The translations under genes and the position numbers were made by a program. The notes under the pieces were generated by a model. It did not search any database and was not told the DNA's origin. It saw only the letters and a program-made list of their open reading frames with translations. From positions 16,946,858 to 17,010,857 of the forward strand of contig OZ026604.1 of assembly GCA_964020085.1 (NCBI GenBank): 64,000 nucleotides of DNA, written 5' to 3'. Source of the stretch: Micromussa lordhowensis (lineage: Eukaryota > Cnidaria > Anthozoa > Scleractinia > Lobophylliidae). Positions 11,090 through 21,345 of this stretch are shown here, one piece after another; positions within the stretch are counted from its first letter, which is position 1, and each line of letters begins with the position of its first letter.

Positions 11090-11340
11090 TGTATTGTCTA
11101 GATGAAACGCGTTTCCGGGAATCCCCTTTAGACATGAGTCATTAATTATTTTAGCTAACGGTAGCTGGATGAAACGCGTTTCCGGGAATCCCCTGTAGAC
11201 ATATGTCATCAATTATTTTAGCTAACAGTAGCTGGATGAAACGCGTTTCCGGGAATCCCCTGTAGACATATGTCATCAATTATTTTAATCAACCGTAGCT
11301 TTTATTGTCTGGATGAAACGCGTTTCCTAAACTCATTTGC
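11090..11340. repeat. 67-bp direct repeats, each with a 12-bp palindrome
   Basis: Four copies of GATGAAACGCGTTTCC occur with the perfect palindrome GAAACGCGTTTC at 11104, 11171, 11238 and 11315. Three also share GGGAATCCCC and a following block ending TTATTTTAGCTAAC. Spacings are 67, 67 and 77 bp. The small reading frame at 11012-11212 is made of these repeats and is not called as a gene. Confidence 0.9.
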
Positions 11341-11347
11341 ATATTAT

Positions 11348-12074
11348 CTAGACAGCTATATCAATTTCGATCAATAAGTTTACCATCGCGTGTGTTACGG
11401 ATGAATTCGATGTTTTGCTTCGAAAATTGATTCTGTCACCAGCTTTTATCGTAATCGGATCGCTGAAAATAGTGTGATTTGACCATTCATCCGCAGGTTT
11501 GGTAATTTTTACACCTTTATCAGCACCATTGAGAACTAACCCGACTATCACTTCAGATGCTTGCCTATTACCAGCGCAAGCACAAATGCTGCCACGAACT
11601 ATTTTACCGTCTACAGGACTAGGCTAACCATATTGCTTGTTTTTTTCACTTCCATTACCGAAACTCCATTGGAGACTACTTTTAATCAGTGGTCCATTTT
11701 CTTCTGCGTAGACGGTGATGAACGGGTACGTATTAGCTGCTAAATTATTATCTTGCGGCTTAGCCTTTTAATGCATCATTGAATTCGATTGCTAAGGTTC
11801 CTAAATTAGTAATTAAAGCGTAATCCTTTAAAGCAGATGAGTTGGCTTTTTTAGTTAGTTCATTATTAACGTATGTAGTAGCCGCTTTTGTCTTTAATAA
11901 ATCAGCGACGAATCGTTTAGTGGTTGCATCATGGTCATCCATTGGAGCAGAAAGGTTAGTTAATCTCTTGTTTTGTAAATCGAAATGGTTTTCTGGAGTT
12001 GATTTGAAGCCTATTCCTATTTTAACCTTTTCTCTTCTTGATGGTTTTTCAAGTAGTCCATTACTATGACCCAT
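11348..12074 (-). pseudogene. short fibre-like gene, broken
   Basis: The start at 12074 follows TATATA immediately. The first 20 or so residues (MGHSNGLLEKPSRREK) parallel the start of the long fibre gene, with its collagen-like segment degenerated. A fibre repeat with NKRLTNLSAPMDDHDATTK comes next. The distal part, including 11348-11551, is beta-rich and probably forms a fibre head. A frame change near 11760 and an in-frame TAG near 11621 separate shaft from head. In an intact copy the protein would be a short surface spike; that role is inferred from the repeat type. Confidence 0.75.
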
Positions 12075-12100
12075 ATATATTTATTTATATTTTTATATTT

Positions 12101-15100
12101 TTATATAATAGTTCCTTCGCTCTTTTCAAATTCTTTCACATTTTCAAATGCAATACTATTATTATCCCAAACATTCTTTGTTAATAATCCTCTCTTTTTA
12201 GTGAAAGGATTATCTTCCACATTTACTCTTAATAGTCCCAGAGGACTACTAAAATTAATAATAATAATTGGTTCACTTATTCCACTAAAAATTAGGTTCA
12301 TATGACGGTCTTTTACCCAAATCCAAAACCAAACTTGCTTTCCTAAAGAATTATTTGGAATATTAAATGATCTATAAGATAGTTCATCTATTGTAGGATT
12401 ACCTGAAATTACGACTTTGCTTTTATCAACAAAAATATTTTCATTTAATGTTGCTAATATAAACCTAATTGAAAATCTCATAGCCATTACATTATTTGTA
12501 GTTGCACTATGCTGGAAGGTATAATAAAAAGTGAATTCACCTTTGTTATCACCAGTAGTTACAAACGCATATGTATTTGGTGTTCTACCTTCAACATTAT
12601 CAGAAAAATACAAATCTTTTATTAAAGAAATCTTTGAATCATTACTTAATATATATTTTACTATTAATTCTATTAAATTTTCATTCTCATTAATAGCACT
12701 ATTTTCTTTTGCTATTTCAGTATTTACTTTTACAATTTCTCCATCAACATATTTTACCATATTATCTTCTGTTTCATTCAGTTGTTTCACATTAACAGCA
12801 TCACTGTTTTCATTTCCATCAAGTAATCCTTTTATTTGTCGATTACCCATATTAATAGATGCTTCAAAATAGACGATTTTGTTTTGTTTTGTTTCTATCC
12901 CAAATTCGCGAGTCAACGTCATTCTGATGACCACTTACACCATAAACAACTAAAAAGATGTCTGTTTCTGCATCATAAGTTTGACCACTCTTATACTTTA
13001 AAGTTAAATCAATATCTAAATCAATAATCCCAATGTTTCCATATTTATGAAAATTGATAATTGTTCTACTGTGATCGGAAAAAGTATTTGTATTATTACG
13101 TGAAACATTTAATGTTTCGAATACTGCGTTAACAACCACTTCGTTTCGATCTACTTTATTACCATAATACATTTCAAAAGCTAATGTATACTCACCTAAA
13201 TCTAACGATTTTAAATCAATAGTTAATCGGGTGCTATAATAACCGATAGCAGAGTCATACTTAATTTTAAATTGATAAGTAGCATGATTGATATCATAGT
13301 AATCTTTGTCGACTTTTCTTACTTTGACAATATCATCATCATCTTCCTTAAGTAAATCATCATCCAGAACAAAAGAGAATTCATTCTCTTGTCGGTTTGC
13401 TTTTATATTAAGTGCTTCTGACTCACTGATTTTATCTGTAATCAAAGTATTAATTACAGCGTTATTATCACTAATTGTTCTATTAACATAGTTAACATTG
13501 GAAGCGTGAAAGCTATCTGATGACTTTGGATCTTTCAAGCGGATAATGCTATGATTAGCCATATCAATATCGTCTTCCATAGGATCAGGATTTTTCCTGT
13601 TAAGCGCTGCTGCACCAGCATCATTTATTAGTCTTATTAAATCACCTCTCTGCTGATGAAAATAGCCAAAGTTGATAACATCATTTAATTGAGCATTTTG
13701 AGCAGCTTGACTTGAGTCATCTTCAACAAAAGGTTTAATATTTATAATTGCATTACCCCCCATATTAAGATCTCCTTCCATACCTCTATCTCCTAAAAGT
13801 GGTAGATAAGTAGATTTTGCGCCACCAACTGCTGCATTATCTGCTGAACTACTCCTAATTCCAGTGATAGCATTATCACCATTTGGAGACTTCCAGTCAT
13901 AGCGCGTGAACCATCCAATTTTAATACATCTGTAGGTAGCTTACTTATTTCTGCTAGGACAAATGCCTTGGAGACTAAATCATTTGTATCAAAAGTATTT
14001 ACGCCATATGGCTCAGTATTTTGTATCCGTTTACCTTTTAAGTCATAGTCATCACCTTTTAATTTTAAAAAGTTTTCATTAACATAAAGTTTATTAACAG
14101 CCATTTTAGAATCTTTTACATAATTAGGGTAATCTGTGATTGAGACATCATCTTGTGTAACTAAATCTGTTATTTTATTGTCATTCATGTTGAGATTTCC
14201 TGTCATAGCGCGTGAACCATCTACTTTGAGATAAAGACTTAAATCAGGCTGTGGTATGGAAGCAATTTGACTTTCAAAATAACTCTTTGTCACAGGTTGC
14301 TGCGCCCCAGTTGGAATAGGTAAGCTAAAAATCCTATTTCCATTCATAGATAGATTACCAGTCATGTTTTGGCTTCCGTTTCGGAGTAATACTTCTGACC
14401 TATCTGCTTTTCTAGAAGATAAATCATTAATAGCAATATCCTGTTTAGCGTCTTGATCGTCAACATATTCTTTATTGACAGCGTCTTTGGGGTCAGTAGG
14501 ATTACCAATATTGATTATCTTTTCATTATTCATATTGATTGGTTCAAAATTTAATATTGTTCCTGAAAAATCAGTACTTTTAACATTAAATAATCTATGA
14601 TCAAAACTAGTCCTTTGTATTCCTTTGACGCATCTACTAAAAAATAGAAATTTAAAATTAGAGTTACTAGAACCATAATATCGAAATTGAATACTAATGT
14701 TCACATCTCTTTTAGAACTATTAAATATTATGTAAGCTTTTGCGTAATTGCTAAACCAATCATGACTAAAATCAATTATGTTTGCATTACCAGTGACATT
14801 TGTAAATAATAGTCTATCTGAATCACCATCTGTAACTATATTTGTTCCATCATATCCAAATATTTCAAAAAGAATAGAATAATTAGGATCTATTTCTAAA
14901 TTGTTTTCTAGTTTAACAGTAGAATAAGCATAACCAGATTGCGCCCCTTCTCGAGGCGCTTCTAATAGTTCAAAATGATCAGTATGCCCAGGAATAGAAA
15001 CGTTTGATTTAGTTAATTCTGCTTTATCACCAAAATCTTTATAAAAAGTAAAACTAGGTCGCAAATGATAATTTGTGGGTGTAATCATCTTTTTTAATTG

Positions 15101-15418
15101 TTTTAGAGAGACAGCATCATTATCATTAGTAGCATCTTCTAAATCACTAATCTTATGATTATTCATATTTAAATGACCAGTCATTGATGTTGTTGCATCT
15201 CTTTTCAGATAAGCAGCTGATAGGTTATTATCTACATACTCTGTTGTTGCTGCATCATTTTTATCGATAGGATCTGCTACTTCAGTTAATCTCTTACTAT
15301 CAATGTCAAAATTACCATCATCAGTTAGATTAAATCCAATTCCCGGTAAACCAGGATCACCTTTTTCACCTTTACCTGTTGCTAATGATGTTTCAAGTTG
15401 TCCATTGCTATAACCCAT
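12101..15418 (-). pseudogene. long phage-tail-fibre-like protein gene, frameshifted
   Basis: The start at 15418 has TATAT directly before it. The N-terminus carries a short collagen-like run (GKGEKGDPGLPGIG, residues 15-28). The shaft is built from repeats of the type MTGNLNMNDNKITDL followed by DAV-K-YV, a pattern known from bacteriophage tail fibres. At least three beta-rich inserts interrupt the shaft, one of them C-terminal. Coding continues through three frames: 13793-15418, 12864-13781 and 12101-12934, with changes near 13,870 and 12,900. Intact length would be about 1,100 residues. The likely role is a virion surface fibre. The breaks suggest this copy makes only a truncated N-terminal piece of about 540 residues. 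Confidence 0.85.
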
Positions 15419-15434
15419 ATATAATAATATAAAC

Positions 15435-15764
15435 TTAAATTAAATTATATTCTTCTTCTTCTTCTTCTTCTTCTTTATCTCTTAAGTAATCAGAATCTAT
15501 CATTTTGAGATTTTTAATTAATAATAATATTTTTTCAAGAATAGATGTGTTGTATTTTGTTTCAAATTTTTTTAAACATTTTGTTTTTTGAATAATATTA
15601 TCTAATGAAAAATTTATGATATTAAACTCTTTATATATTTCTTTTGTTAATCTTTTAGCAATTATTCTTCTCTTTTTTGTAATATTATTCATTTCTAACT
15701 TCATCTCTCTCTCTTCTCTTAATACATCATCCATCACTTTCTCTTCACTTTTTATTTTATCCAT
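15435..15764 (-). CDS. small charged coiled-coil protein
   Basis: A 109-residue frame, very rich in Lys, Glu and Arg, ends in a poly-Glu tract encoded by a TTC/TCT repeat near 15450-15475. It has long heptad-like stretches and no membrane segment. The ATG is preceded by TATATAG, and it lies directly after the ATPase gene in the same direction with a gap of a few bases. No known domain was recognised; its position suggests a packaging or assembly accessory role. Confidence 0.7.
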   Translation of the reverse strand: MDKIKSEEKVMDDVLREEREMKLEMNNITKKRRIIAKRLTKEIYKEFNIINFSLDNIIQKTKCLKKFETKYNTSILEKILLLIKNLKMIDSDYLRDKEEEEEEEEYNLI

Positions 15765-16400
15765 CTATATATTTTCAATGAAATTTTTTCTCATTGTCTT
15801 TTTTGTCTTATCAATGTACGCAAAACTATATGGTTCGCTAGTCGCACTCTCGAATCGCTTCTTAGGTACATTGACTTCACGGCACATTCTTGCTGTCTCT
15901 GCATTACTTGGACTATCAAAAATACAAAAATGAGAGCAATTGAGTCTGATGTCTTTAGGAGTGAGATAATAAGATTGACTTAAATAGATTACACTGCAAT
16001 TTTTATGACGACCACCAATAAAATATTCAATTAGAGGTTTTTGGTTTCGTTCACAAACATAATCATCAAAGATGACTATTTTTTGGTTATCATCATCTAA
16101 GCTTTCGAGAGGAACGACATCACCATTACTCTCTTCTATGACATCATAACCAACCTCTTCTGAAATGGGTCGAAATGTTTCTAATAGTTGTCTGTACTTC
16201 GGTTGCTCGAGATTTTTAGAAAACAAGTAAATCTTATCATAGTAGAGTAGATTATAAAGCATATGCATGAGAACGTTAGTTTTACCACAACCGCTTGGTC
16301 CACAAATTAACATTCGAAAAGTGTCTGAAGGCATATAAGGTAGCAGTCTTTTGAAATTGCTGTCATTATTAGAAGCTGAATCATAATTAGGAATTTTCAT
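15765..16400 (-). CDS. A32-like genome-packaging ATPase
   Basis: This 211-residue protein is a FtsK/HerA-type ATPase expected to pump element DNA into preformed capsids. The P-loop GPSGCGKT is at residues 34-41, the Walker B strand KIVIFDDY at 107-114, and a polar sensor-type strand SVIYLSQSY at 136-144. The length matches small Polinton and virophage ATPases. The start follows ATATAG directly, and the frame is intact. It faces away from the plus-strand capsid genes across a 122-bp AT-rich intergenic region that must hold promoters for both directions. Confidence 0.95.
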   Translation of the reverse strand: MKIPNYDSASNNDSNFKRLLPYMPSDTFRMLICGPSGCGKTNVLMHMLYNLLYYDKIYLFSKNLEQPKYRQLLETFRPISEEVGYDVIEESNGDVVPLESLDDDNQKIVIFDDYVCERNQKPLIEYFIGGRHKNCSVIYLSQSYYLTPKDIRLNCSHFCIFDSPSNAETARMCREVNVPKKRFESATSEPYSFAYIDKTKKTMRKNFIENI

Positions 16401-16522
16401 CTATATAACTGAACATGAATTTTTTTTAGTTTTTTTAGTTTTTTAATTCAAAAATCAATATAATATGTCACATAATATGTGACATAATATAAAAAATCTA
16501 AAAAAACTAATGTTTTTAATAT
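16401..16522. promoter_or_regulatory. divergent AT-rich intergenic region
   Basis: This 122-bp spacer separates the minus-strand block from the plus-strand block. It contains a repeated ATATGTCACATAATATGTGACATAAT segment (16460-16491) made of two direct copies of ATATGTGACATAAT-like sequence, plus the TATA-type motifs next to both start codons. Confidence 0.6.
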
Positions 16523-17545
16523 ATGAGTCTGTCAAATTGGAAACGATTAGCTCAGAAGCGGACTGAGACTGGAAGGATGAAGAATCAGCTATATGATGAG
16601 ATCACTGAAGCGAAGATAAAGAGTAAGACCTCTGACGCAAGGATAACAAAATCTTTTAGACTTGATGAAATCATAGAGGGTTTAAAGACACAAAAGCCTA
16701 AGAATAGACCGCAAAAGAGAATACATCCTGCGGGTAAACCAGATGAAATTGATTATGCACCTGAAGTTGATCCATATGAAGATATGGATGTAGAAGGATT
16801 ATTAGATCTCCAAGATTATGTAGCGCCACAGGAAGAAAAACAAATACCTGAAGGTCTTCCACCAAAATATGAAATGGATCCTAGTTTTTGGAATCTAGAA
16901 GAAGGAGATGAATCTTTACCACCAGAATATTCTTTTGTGGAAAAAGAACCTTTAGCAATTGAACCACCACCTGATGATGAAGATTTAGATAGAGGAGATA
17001 TTAATAGAATTTTAGATAGTGCAAATCTTCCTAACTATGATGATATTGAAATGAGATTATCCCAACCAGAAATGACACCACTTAAACGTAGTATATATCT
17101 TGAGAGTAACATAAAAAAAGCAAATTCTGAAATAAGCAGTATTACAAGTTCATTTAAAACAAATACAACTAATAGACTAAAACATGCCATAAAAAAAGGA
17201 TTGCCAAAAGATGTAATAGAAAAGCTACAGAAAGAAAAGGATATGGCTCATAAATTTGCAGATACAAGACTAAAACCTATTCAAGAATATAGAGACTATC
17301 TAAAAGTACAGAAAAAGAAAAGTACAAAGGGTTCAGGTCTTAGAACCGGAAGAGGAGTCTATTTCTATAATGATGCTAAAGAATTACTAAAGAAATTAAC
17401 ACTAATTATTGGTGAAATGGAAGCAGGTAATACAAGCGTTAAGATGAGAAATATGGGCCAAACTATCTTAGACACATTATTAAGAACAAAATCAATCAAT
17501 AAGTCGCAATATCAAAAGTTAGTCAAAAAATATTTCGGAGTTTAG
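16523..17545 (+). CDS. unassigned 340-aa acidic Polinton protein
   Basis: The frame opens with an ATG preceded by TTAATAT. The N-terminal 60 residues are basic, residues 70-170 are very acidic and proline-rich (PPPDDEDLDRGD), and the C-terminal third is basic and helical. No known domain was recognised. It is the first gene of the plus-strand morphogenesis block, 22 bp ahead of the penton-like gene, so a scaffold or minor virion role is possible. It is intact. Confidence 0.8.
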   Translation: MSLSNWKRLAQKRTETGRMKNQLYDEITEAKIKSKTSDARITKSFRLDEIIEGLKTQKPKNRPQKRIHPAGKPDEIDYAPEVDPYEDMDVEGLLDLQDYVAPQEEKQIPEGLPPKYEMDPSFWNLEEGDESLPPEYSFVEKEPLAIEPPPDDEDLDRGDINRILDSANLPNYDDIEMRLSQPEMTPLKRSIYLESNIKKANSEISSITSSFKTNTTNRLKHAIKKGLPKDVIEKLQKEKDMAHKFADTRLKPIQEYRDYLKVQKKKSTKGSGLRTGRGVYFYNDAKELLKKLTLIIGEMEAGNTSVKMRNMGQTILDTLLRTKSINKSQYQKLVKKYFGV

Positions 17546-17567
17546 TAAATTATATTTACATTGATAT

Positions 17568-18335
17568 ATGGAGAGAGAAATCTCATTAAGCAGTTTTGCA
17601 GTTAAAGATGAACCTGGTAATCGACCTGGTGATTTTACTACAAGGTTTTCTAGAACTTTAAACTATGAACACAGTGATGGGATTTGGTATATTGGATTTA
17701 ATAAAATTATTTCAATGGCTTTTACATGGACAAATATAAATTCTGGTTATAGCAATCAAAAGATAGCTTACAGTAAAGACGGTGGGAAAACATTTACAGA
17801 TATTGATTTTCCAAAAGGAGTTTGGGATTACTCTGATATTGATAATTACATTAAGGAAAAGACTAAAATAGTTAATGGTGATGGTGATGAAGAATTTCCA
17901 ATTACTTTAACTTTTGATGAACCAACTTTCAGAGTCATAGTGACTTTAGATACAAACTATCAGCTTGACCTAAGTAAATCAAATTTTGGTAAACTAATAG
18001 GATTCGATAAGGTGATCTTAAGCGATGAGAGAAACGTTAGCCCCAAAGTACCTAACCTATCAGAAGATACAGATGTCCTAAATATTCATTGTGATTTAGT
18101 CTCTGATTCATTAGTAGATGGGAGAGAATCAGATATTGTTTTTAGTTTTGGTACAGGAACTTTAAAACCTTCTTACAATTTTACCCTTGAACCGCGTCGT
18201 GTTATATTTAATCCTATCAATAAAACAAGAGTTTCAAGTATTCGAATCTATGTAACTGACGGTTTAAGAAGACCAGTCTATTTAAATCATGCTGACACAG
18301 CATTTTCATTAATCTTAAAAAAAGTTCCATTTTAG
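17568..18335 (+). CDS. penton-like minor capsid protein
   Basis: This 255-residue protein fits the single-jelly-roll minor capsid protein of Polintons, which would cap the fivefold vertices. It is predominantly beta-strand in character, with the family-like N-terminal phrase GNRPGDFTTRFSRTLNY, a DYSDIDNYI segment and a C-terminal RPVYLNHADTAFSLILKK strand. The start follows TTGATAT. It lies just upstream of the core-like and capsid genes, the usual order. No lesion was seen. The assignment rests on position, length and sequence flavour. Confidence 0.8.
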   Translation: MEREISLSSFAVKDEPGNRPGDFTTRFSRTLNYEHSDGIWYIGFNKIISMAFTWTNINSGYSNQKIAYSKDGGKTFTDIDFPKGVWDYSDIDNYIKEKTKIVNGDGDEEFPITLTFDEPTFRVIVTLDTNYQLDLSKSNFGKLIGFDKVILSDERNVSPKVPNLSEDTDVLNIHCDLVSDSLVDGRESDIVFSFGTGTLKPSYNFTLEPRRVIFNPINKTRVSSIRIYVTDGLRRPVYLNHADTAFSLILKKVPF

Positions 18336-18405
18336 ATACCGAACGCAGTGAGGCACCGAGCGTAGCGAGGGTTTTGTAATTTAAATTAGTTCCTAATTTA
18401 TATAT
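18336..18405 (+). repeat. GC-rich repeat pair between capsid genes
   Basis: Two similar 15-mers, CCGAACGCAGTGAGG and CCGAGCGTAGCGAGG, lie head to tail just after the penton stop codon (about 18339-18370). They stand out from the AT-rich surroundings. They form no strong hairpin, so a terminator is not claimed. Confidence 0.6.
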
Positions 18406-18801
18406 ATGAAGTCAAGAGAGTTCAAAAAGATTTATCACCCAAGAATGGGACGATATGTCTACAAACACCGGGGCAATGGAATTATAGTAGATAATCTTAT
18501 GAAACCACTAAAAAAAGTAGCTAGTGCTTTAACTGGACAGGTATTAAAACCATTTGCTAAAAAAGCAATACAAGCTGGTGTATCTCATGCGGGAGAAAAA
18601 GTTGGTAAAAAGGCTGCTGATAAAGTTATAGAGAAATCAGGTGAGCTTATTAGAAAAAGGCTTAAAAGTAAAAAGGCAGCGCAGAACAAAGCAGCGCAGA
18701 GCAAAGCAACAAAGACTGCTAGTACTACAAGAAAAGCAAGGACTCCGCTAAGACAAGATGAAGTTAATACACTGATTAATAATTTAATAGCACGCTCTTA
18801 A
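18406..18801 (+). CDS. small basic core-like protein
   Basis: The 131-residue protein is strongly basic, with Lys/Arg throughout and a helical Ala/Lys-rich C-terminal half (KSKKAAQNKAAQSKATKTA). The composition suits DNA condensation inside the capsid, like adenovirus core proteins, but no domain is recognisable. Its ATG is directly preceded by TTATATAT. The last 24 bases, with the stop codon, are duplicated at once downstream (about 18783-18835). Confidence 0.7.
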   Translation: MKSREFKKIYHPRMGRYVYKHRGNGIIVDNLMKPLKKVASALTGQVLKPFAKKAIQAGVSHAGEKVGKKAADKVIEKSGELIRKRLKSKKAAQNKAAQSKATKTASTTRKARTPLRQDEVNTLINNLIARS

Positions 18802-18857
18802 ATAAAATAATCTAATAGCACGCTCTTAAATAAAAAAAAATCTTGTAAAAATATATA

Positions 18858-20102
18858 ATGGCATTTAGATCACCAGAGTACGTTCAGAGAAACGAACTAG
18901 TGCAATTTCGTCTTCAAGACGCTATAAGAGCTCCTGCCAATACTCAAGAGCAAGAAAAGAAAGGTTACAAATTTCATGTTACTGACCGTGGTATTATGCT
19001 TGATTGGTTTAACGCCTTTTTTGAAGTGCGATTTCGATTAGACCTTAAAGCAAATGGTGGAGACAATGCAGACGCCAGAACAACAATTATTAATGGATCG
19101 CATTCATTAATTAAGCATATGGTTATTAAGAGTGCTGGAAAAATCGTCTACGACACTGATAATCTTCATCTTGTAACTTTTGCAAAAAATCTTTTAGAAT
19201 ATTCAGATGATTTTGGGCGTAGTACAGCGAAAAATAGCTTATGGTATTTAGATACAGATGCCACTTCAGATGATACAAACACTGGTTTGGAAAGTAGGCG
19301 TTTATTAACAGCTAACAGAGCTCATGTTAATACAAGTATTCCATTAAATAGGTATTCTTTTTTCGAAGAATTAGAAGGACGAATGTTGCCTTCAATGGAT
19401 CTCCAATTTGAAATAGAACTTACACCAGACGCTGAAGTCTTATATGGGGCAGTTGATACATTGAGATTAGTAATTGATCGTTTTTATCTATGGGTACCCC
19501 GACTAGAACCAAAAGATGCTCTTATGACTAAATTCATCAGTGAATACCAAAAACCTAGTAAATGGAAATACCTCAAAGAAATGTACCAAACTTCAGATAC
19601 TACCAGAAACAGTGGTGATTTCAGAATCTCAGCTAGTATTGATAAAGTACAGCATGTTTTTGTCTACTTCCAGAGACTTAAGACAAATGATATGACAGCA
19701 AATCCTTATATTTTTGATACTTTTAAACTCAATGCTGCTAATGCTAATAGTCATCTTGCTACTTGTCGTCTTGAATATGGTAATGGTGTCTTCTATCCAG
19801 AACTTGAATATGATACAGAAAGTAAAACAAGAATCTATTATGATTTAATGAATTATTCATGGAAAAAGAATGATTATAATACAGGTACTCAGCTCAATAT
19901 CGCTAATTTTTCGAGTCTTTATCCAATGTTATATTTTGATTTAACTTATCAAACAGAACATGTTAGCCGAGATCCAAAGCAACTTAACATAAGATTTCGC
20001 CTCTCACAAGCAGCTGCTGCTGATTTTCGAATGCACGCAATTGTTCTTTATGAAGAAGATGTTGTTCTGGATAAAGTGGGAGATCAATTGATTATAGTTT
20101 AG
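18858..20102 (+). CDS. major capsid protein, double-jelly-roll type
   Basis: The 414-residue protein is the likely hexon-like major capsid protein. Features include an N-terminal block VQRNELVQFRLQDAIRAP, alternating beta-strand segments over the full length, an IDRFYLWVPRLEPKD stretch near residue 210 and a conserved-looking end with FRMHAIVLYEEDVV. It lies between the core-like and pVI-like genes, as expected, and is intact. It is at the short end for Polinton major capsid proteins. The start is directly preceded by ATATATA. The fold is inferred, not seen. Confidence 0.88.
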   Translation: MAFRSPEYVQRNELVQFRLQDAIRAPANTQEQEKKGYKFHVTDRGIMLDWFNAFFEVRFRLDLKANGGDNADARTTIINGSHSLIKHMVIKSAGKIVYDTDNLHLVTFAKNLLEYSDDFGRSTAKNSLWYLDTDATSDDTNTGLESRRLLTANRAHVNTSIPLNRYSFFEELEGRMLPSMDLQFEIELTPDAEVLYGAVDTLRLVIDRFYLWVPRLEPKDALMTKFISEYQKPSKWKYLKEMYQTSDTTRNSGDFRISASIDKVQHVFVYFQRLKTNDMTANPYIFDTFKLNAANANSHLATCRLEYGNGVFYPELEYDTESKTRIYYDLMNYSWKKNDYNTGTQLNIANFSSLYPMLYFDLTYQTEHVSRDPKQLNIRFRLSQAAAADFRMHAIVLYEEDVVLDKVGDQLIIV

Positions 20103-20171
20103 TATTACAATAATAAGTCACAGAATAAATATTATTTATGAATTTTTAAAAAAGTACATAAATAATATATA

Positions 20172-20888
20172 ATGACTGAATTACATCAAATTTCTGTCAC
20201 ACTTTCTGAAGGGCAAAAACGAAAACTATCTATGGCTTACAGACACAGAGAAGAAATAAGTTTACGCTTAAGTAAAAATGCGTTAAGTGGTTCTGATGTC
20301 CTTATGGTACCAATGAATACAGTTAAGAGACTCGCTAAGGCCAAAACAGCTAATAAAGGAATGGTAATTACTATATCAAAGTATAATATCAGGCGACAAA
20401 CTGGTAGTGGGATATTTAGCGCAGTAATGCCATTATTAAAGAATGTAGCACCAACTATCGGTAAAACACTAGGATTGTCTGCTTTAGCAGGGTTAGCTTC
20501 TGAAGGTGCTAGCCAAATAGTTAAGAAAATTAGTGGTGGTCAAATGTTTCAAGTACCAAATAAAAATCTATATATGTTAGCTCAAATGGGTGATCTACTG
20601 ACTAAAGGACAAATAGGAGATTTAGCTAGAGCTCATAAATTAGGAGAAGATCTACTTTTCAAAATTACACAAAAACAAGTAGGTAGTGGTATTGGCACGT
20701 TACTAGCTAGTATTGGTATTCCAATGATTATTGATGCATTAAAAGGAGGAAGTATAAAAGGAAGAGGAGGAGTTCGAATGGGGCAATCAGACGGAGGAGG
20801 TTCTCCTCGTATAGGAATGCCTATGGCTCCACCACCTTTTATTAGTACTTGGGGCAGGGGGAAAAAAAAAAGAACTAAAAAAGCCTAA
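20172..20888 (+). CDS. pVI-like, probably protease-processed virion protein
   Basis: This 238-residue protein has an amphipathic to hydrophobic middle (about residues 80-115), a second hydrophobic segment (176-190), a glycine-rich region and a very basic C-terminus (GRGKKKRTKKA). These traits suit a membrane-active internal virion protein similar in role to adenovirus pVI. Two near-identical sites, QTGSGI (residues 76-81) and QVGSGI (169-174), resemble x-x-G-x-G adenain cleavage sites. The adenain-like protease is the next gene, 19 bp downstream. An AATATATA motif touches the start codon. Intact. Confidence 0.75.
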   Translation: MTELHQISVTLSEGQKRKLSMAYRHREEISLRLSKNALSGSDVLMVPMNTVKRLAKAKTANKGMVITISKYNIRRQTGSGIFSAVMPLLKNVAPTIGKTLGLSALAGLASEGASQIVKKISGGQMFQVPNKNLYMLAQMGDLLTKGQIGDLARAHKLGEDLLFKITQKQVGSGIGTLLASIGIPMIIDALKGGSIKGRGGVRMGQSDGGGSPRIGMPMAPPPFISTWGRGKKKRTKKA

Positions 20889-20907
20889 ATTCTATAAAGA
20901 TATCCCA

Positions 20908-21339
20908 ATGAGTAATTTTGATCTTTTAGATTGGTGTAAATACTTGAAGATACCTATAGAGAATGTTTTAAGTAGAGATCAGACTGTACCACATCAGCAT
21001 AAGTTAGCGCTTTTTATTTATAATTTAGAACCTCATTATATGAGCGGTAGTCATTGGGTTACAACCTATGTTCGTAATGGTACCATAAATTACTTTGACT
21101 CTTTTGGGATGCCGCCTTTTCAAGAGTTGGTAAACCATGCAAAAGAGAAAAACTTAACTTTATTACACCAAAACAAACAAATACAGAATCTCTATACTAC
21201 AACCTGTGGCTATTTTTGCTTGTATTTCTTGAATGAAATGCATAAAGGAGTAGATTATTTCGATTTATTGCAAGTTTTTAGCTTTGACACAAAAGAGAAT
21301 GAAAAATTCATAGAAAACTATTTTAGTAATTTGCATTAA
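20908..21339 (+). CDS. adenain-like cysteine protease
   Basis: The 143-residue protein is a C5/C48-clan protease expected to mature capsid precursors inside the particle. The catalytic set is visible in order: His49 in SGSHWVTTY, Asp64 in YFDSFG, Gln93 shortly before the nucleophile, and Cys100 in TTTCGYFCLYFLNEM. Length is normal for Polinton proteases. Its start is the one clear exception to the touching TATA rule: ATAAAGATATCCCA separates a TATA-like box from the ATG. The frame is intact. Confidence 0.93.
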   Translation: MSNFDLLDWCKYLKIPIENVLSRDQTVPHQHKLALFIYNLEPHYMSGSHWVTTYVRNGTINYFDSFGMPPFQELVNHAKEKNLTLLHQNKQIQNLYTTTCGYFCLYFLNEMHKGVDYFDLLQVFSFDTKENEKFIENYFSNLH

Positions 21340-21345
21340 ATTACG

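Noticed and set aside
11012..11212. 66-residue minus-strand frame
   Set aside because: It is composed of the 67-bp direct repeats and has no independent support.
18336..18375. Factor-independent terminator
   Set aside because: The GC-rich pair is a direct repeat, not a hairpin, and such terminators are not expected in animal nuclear elements.
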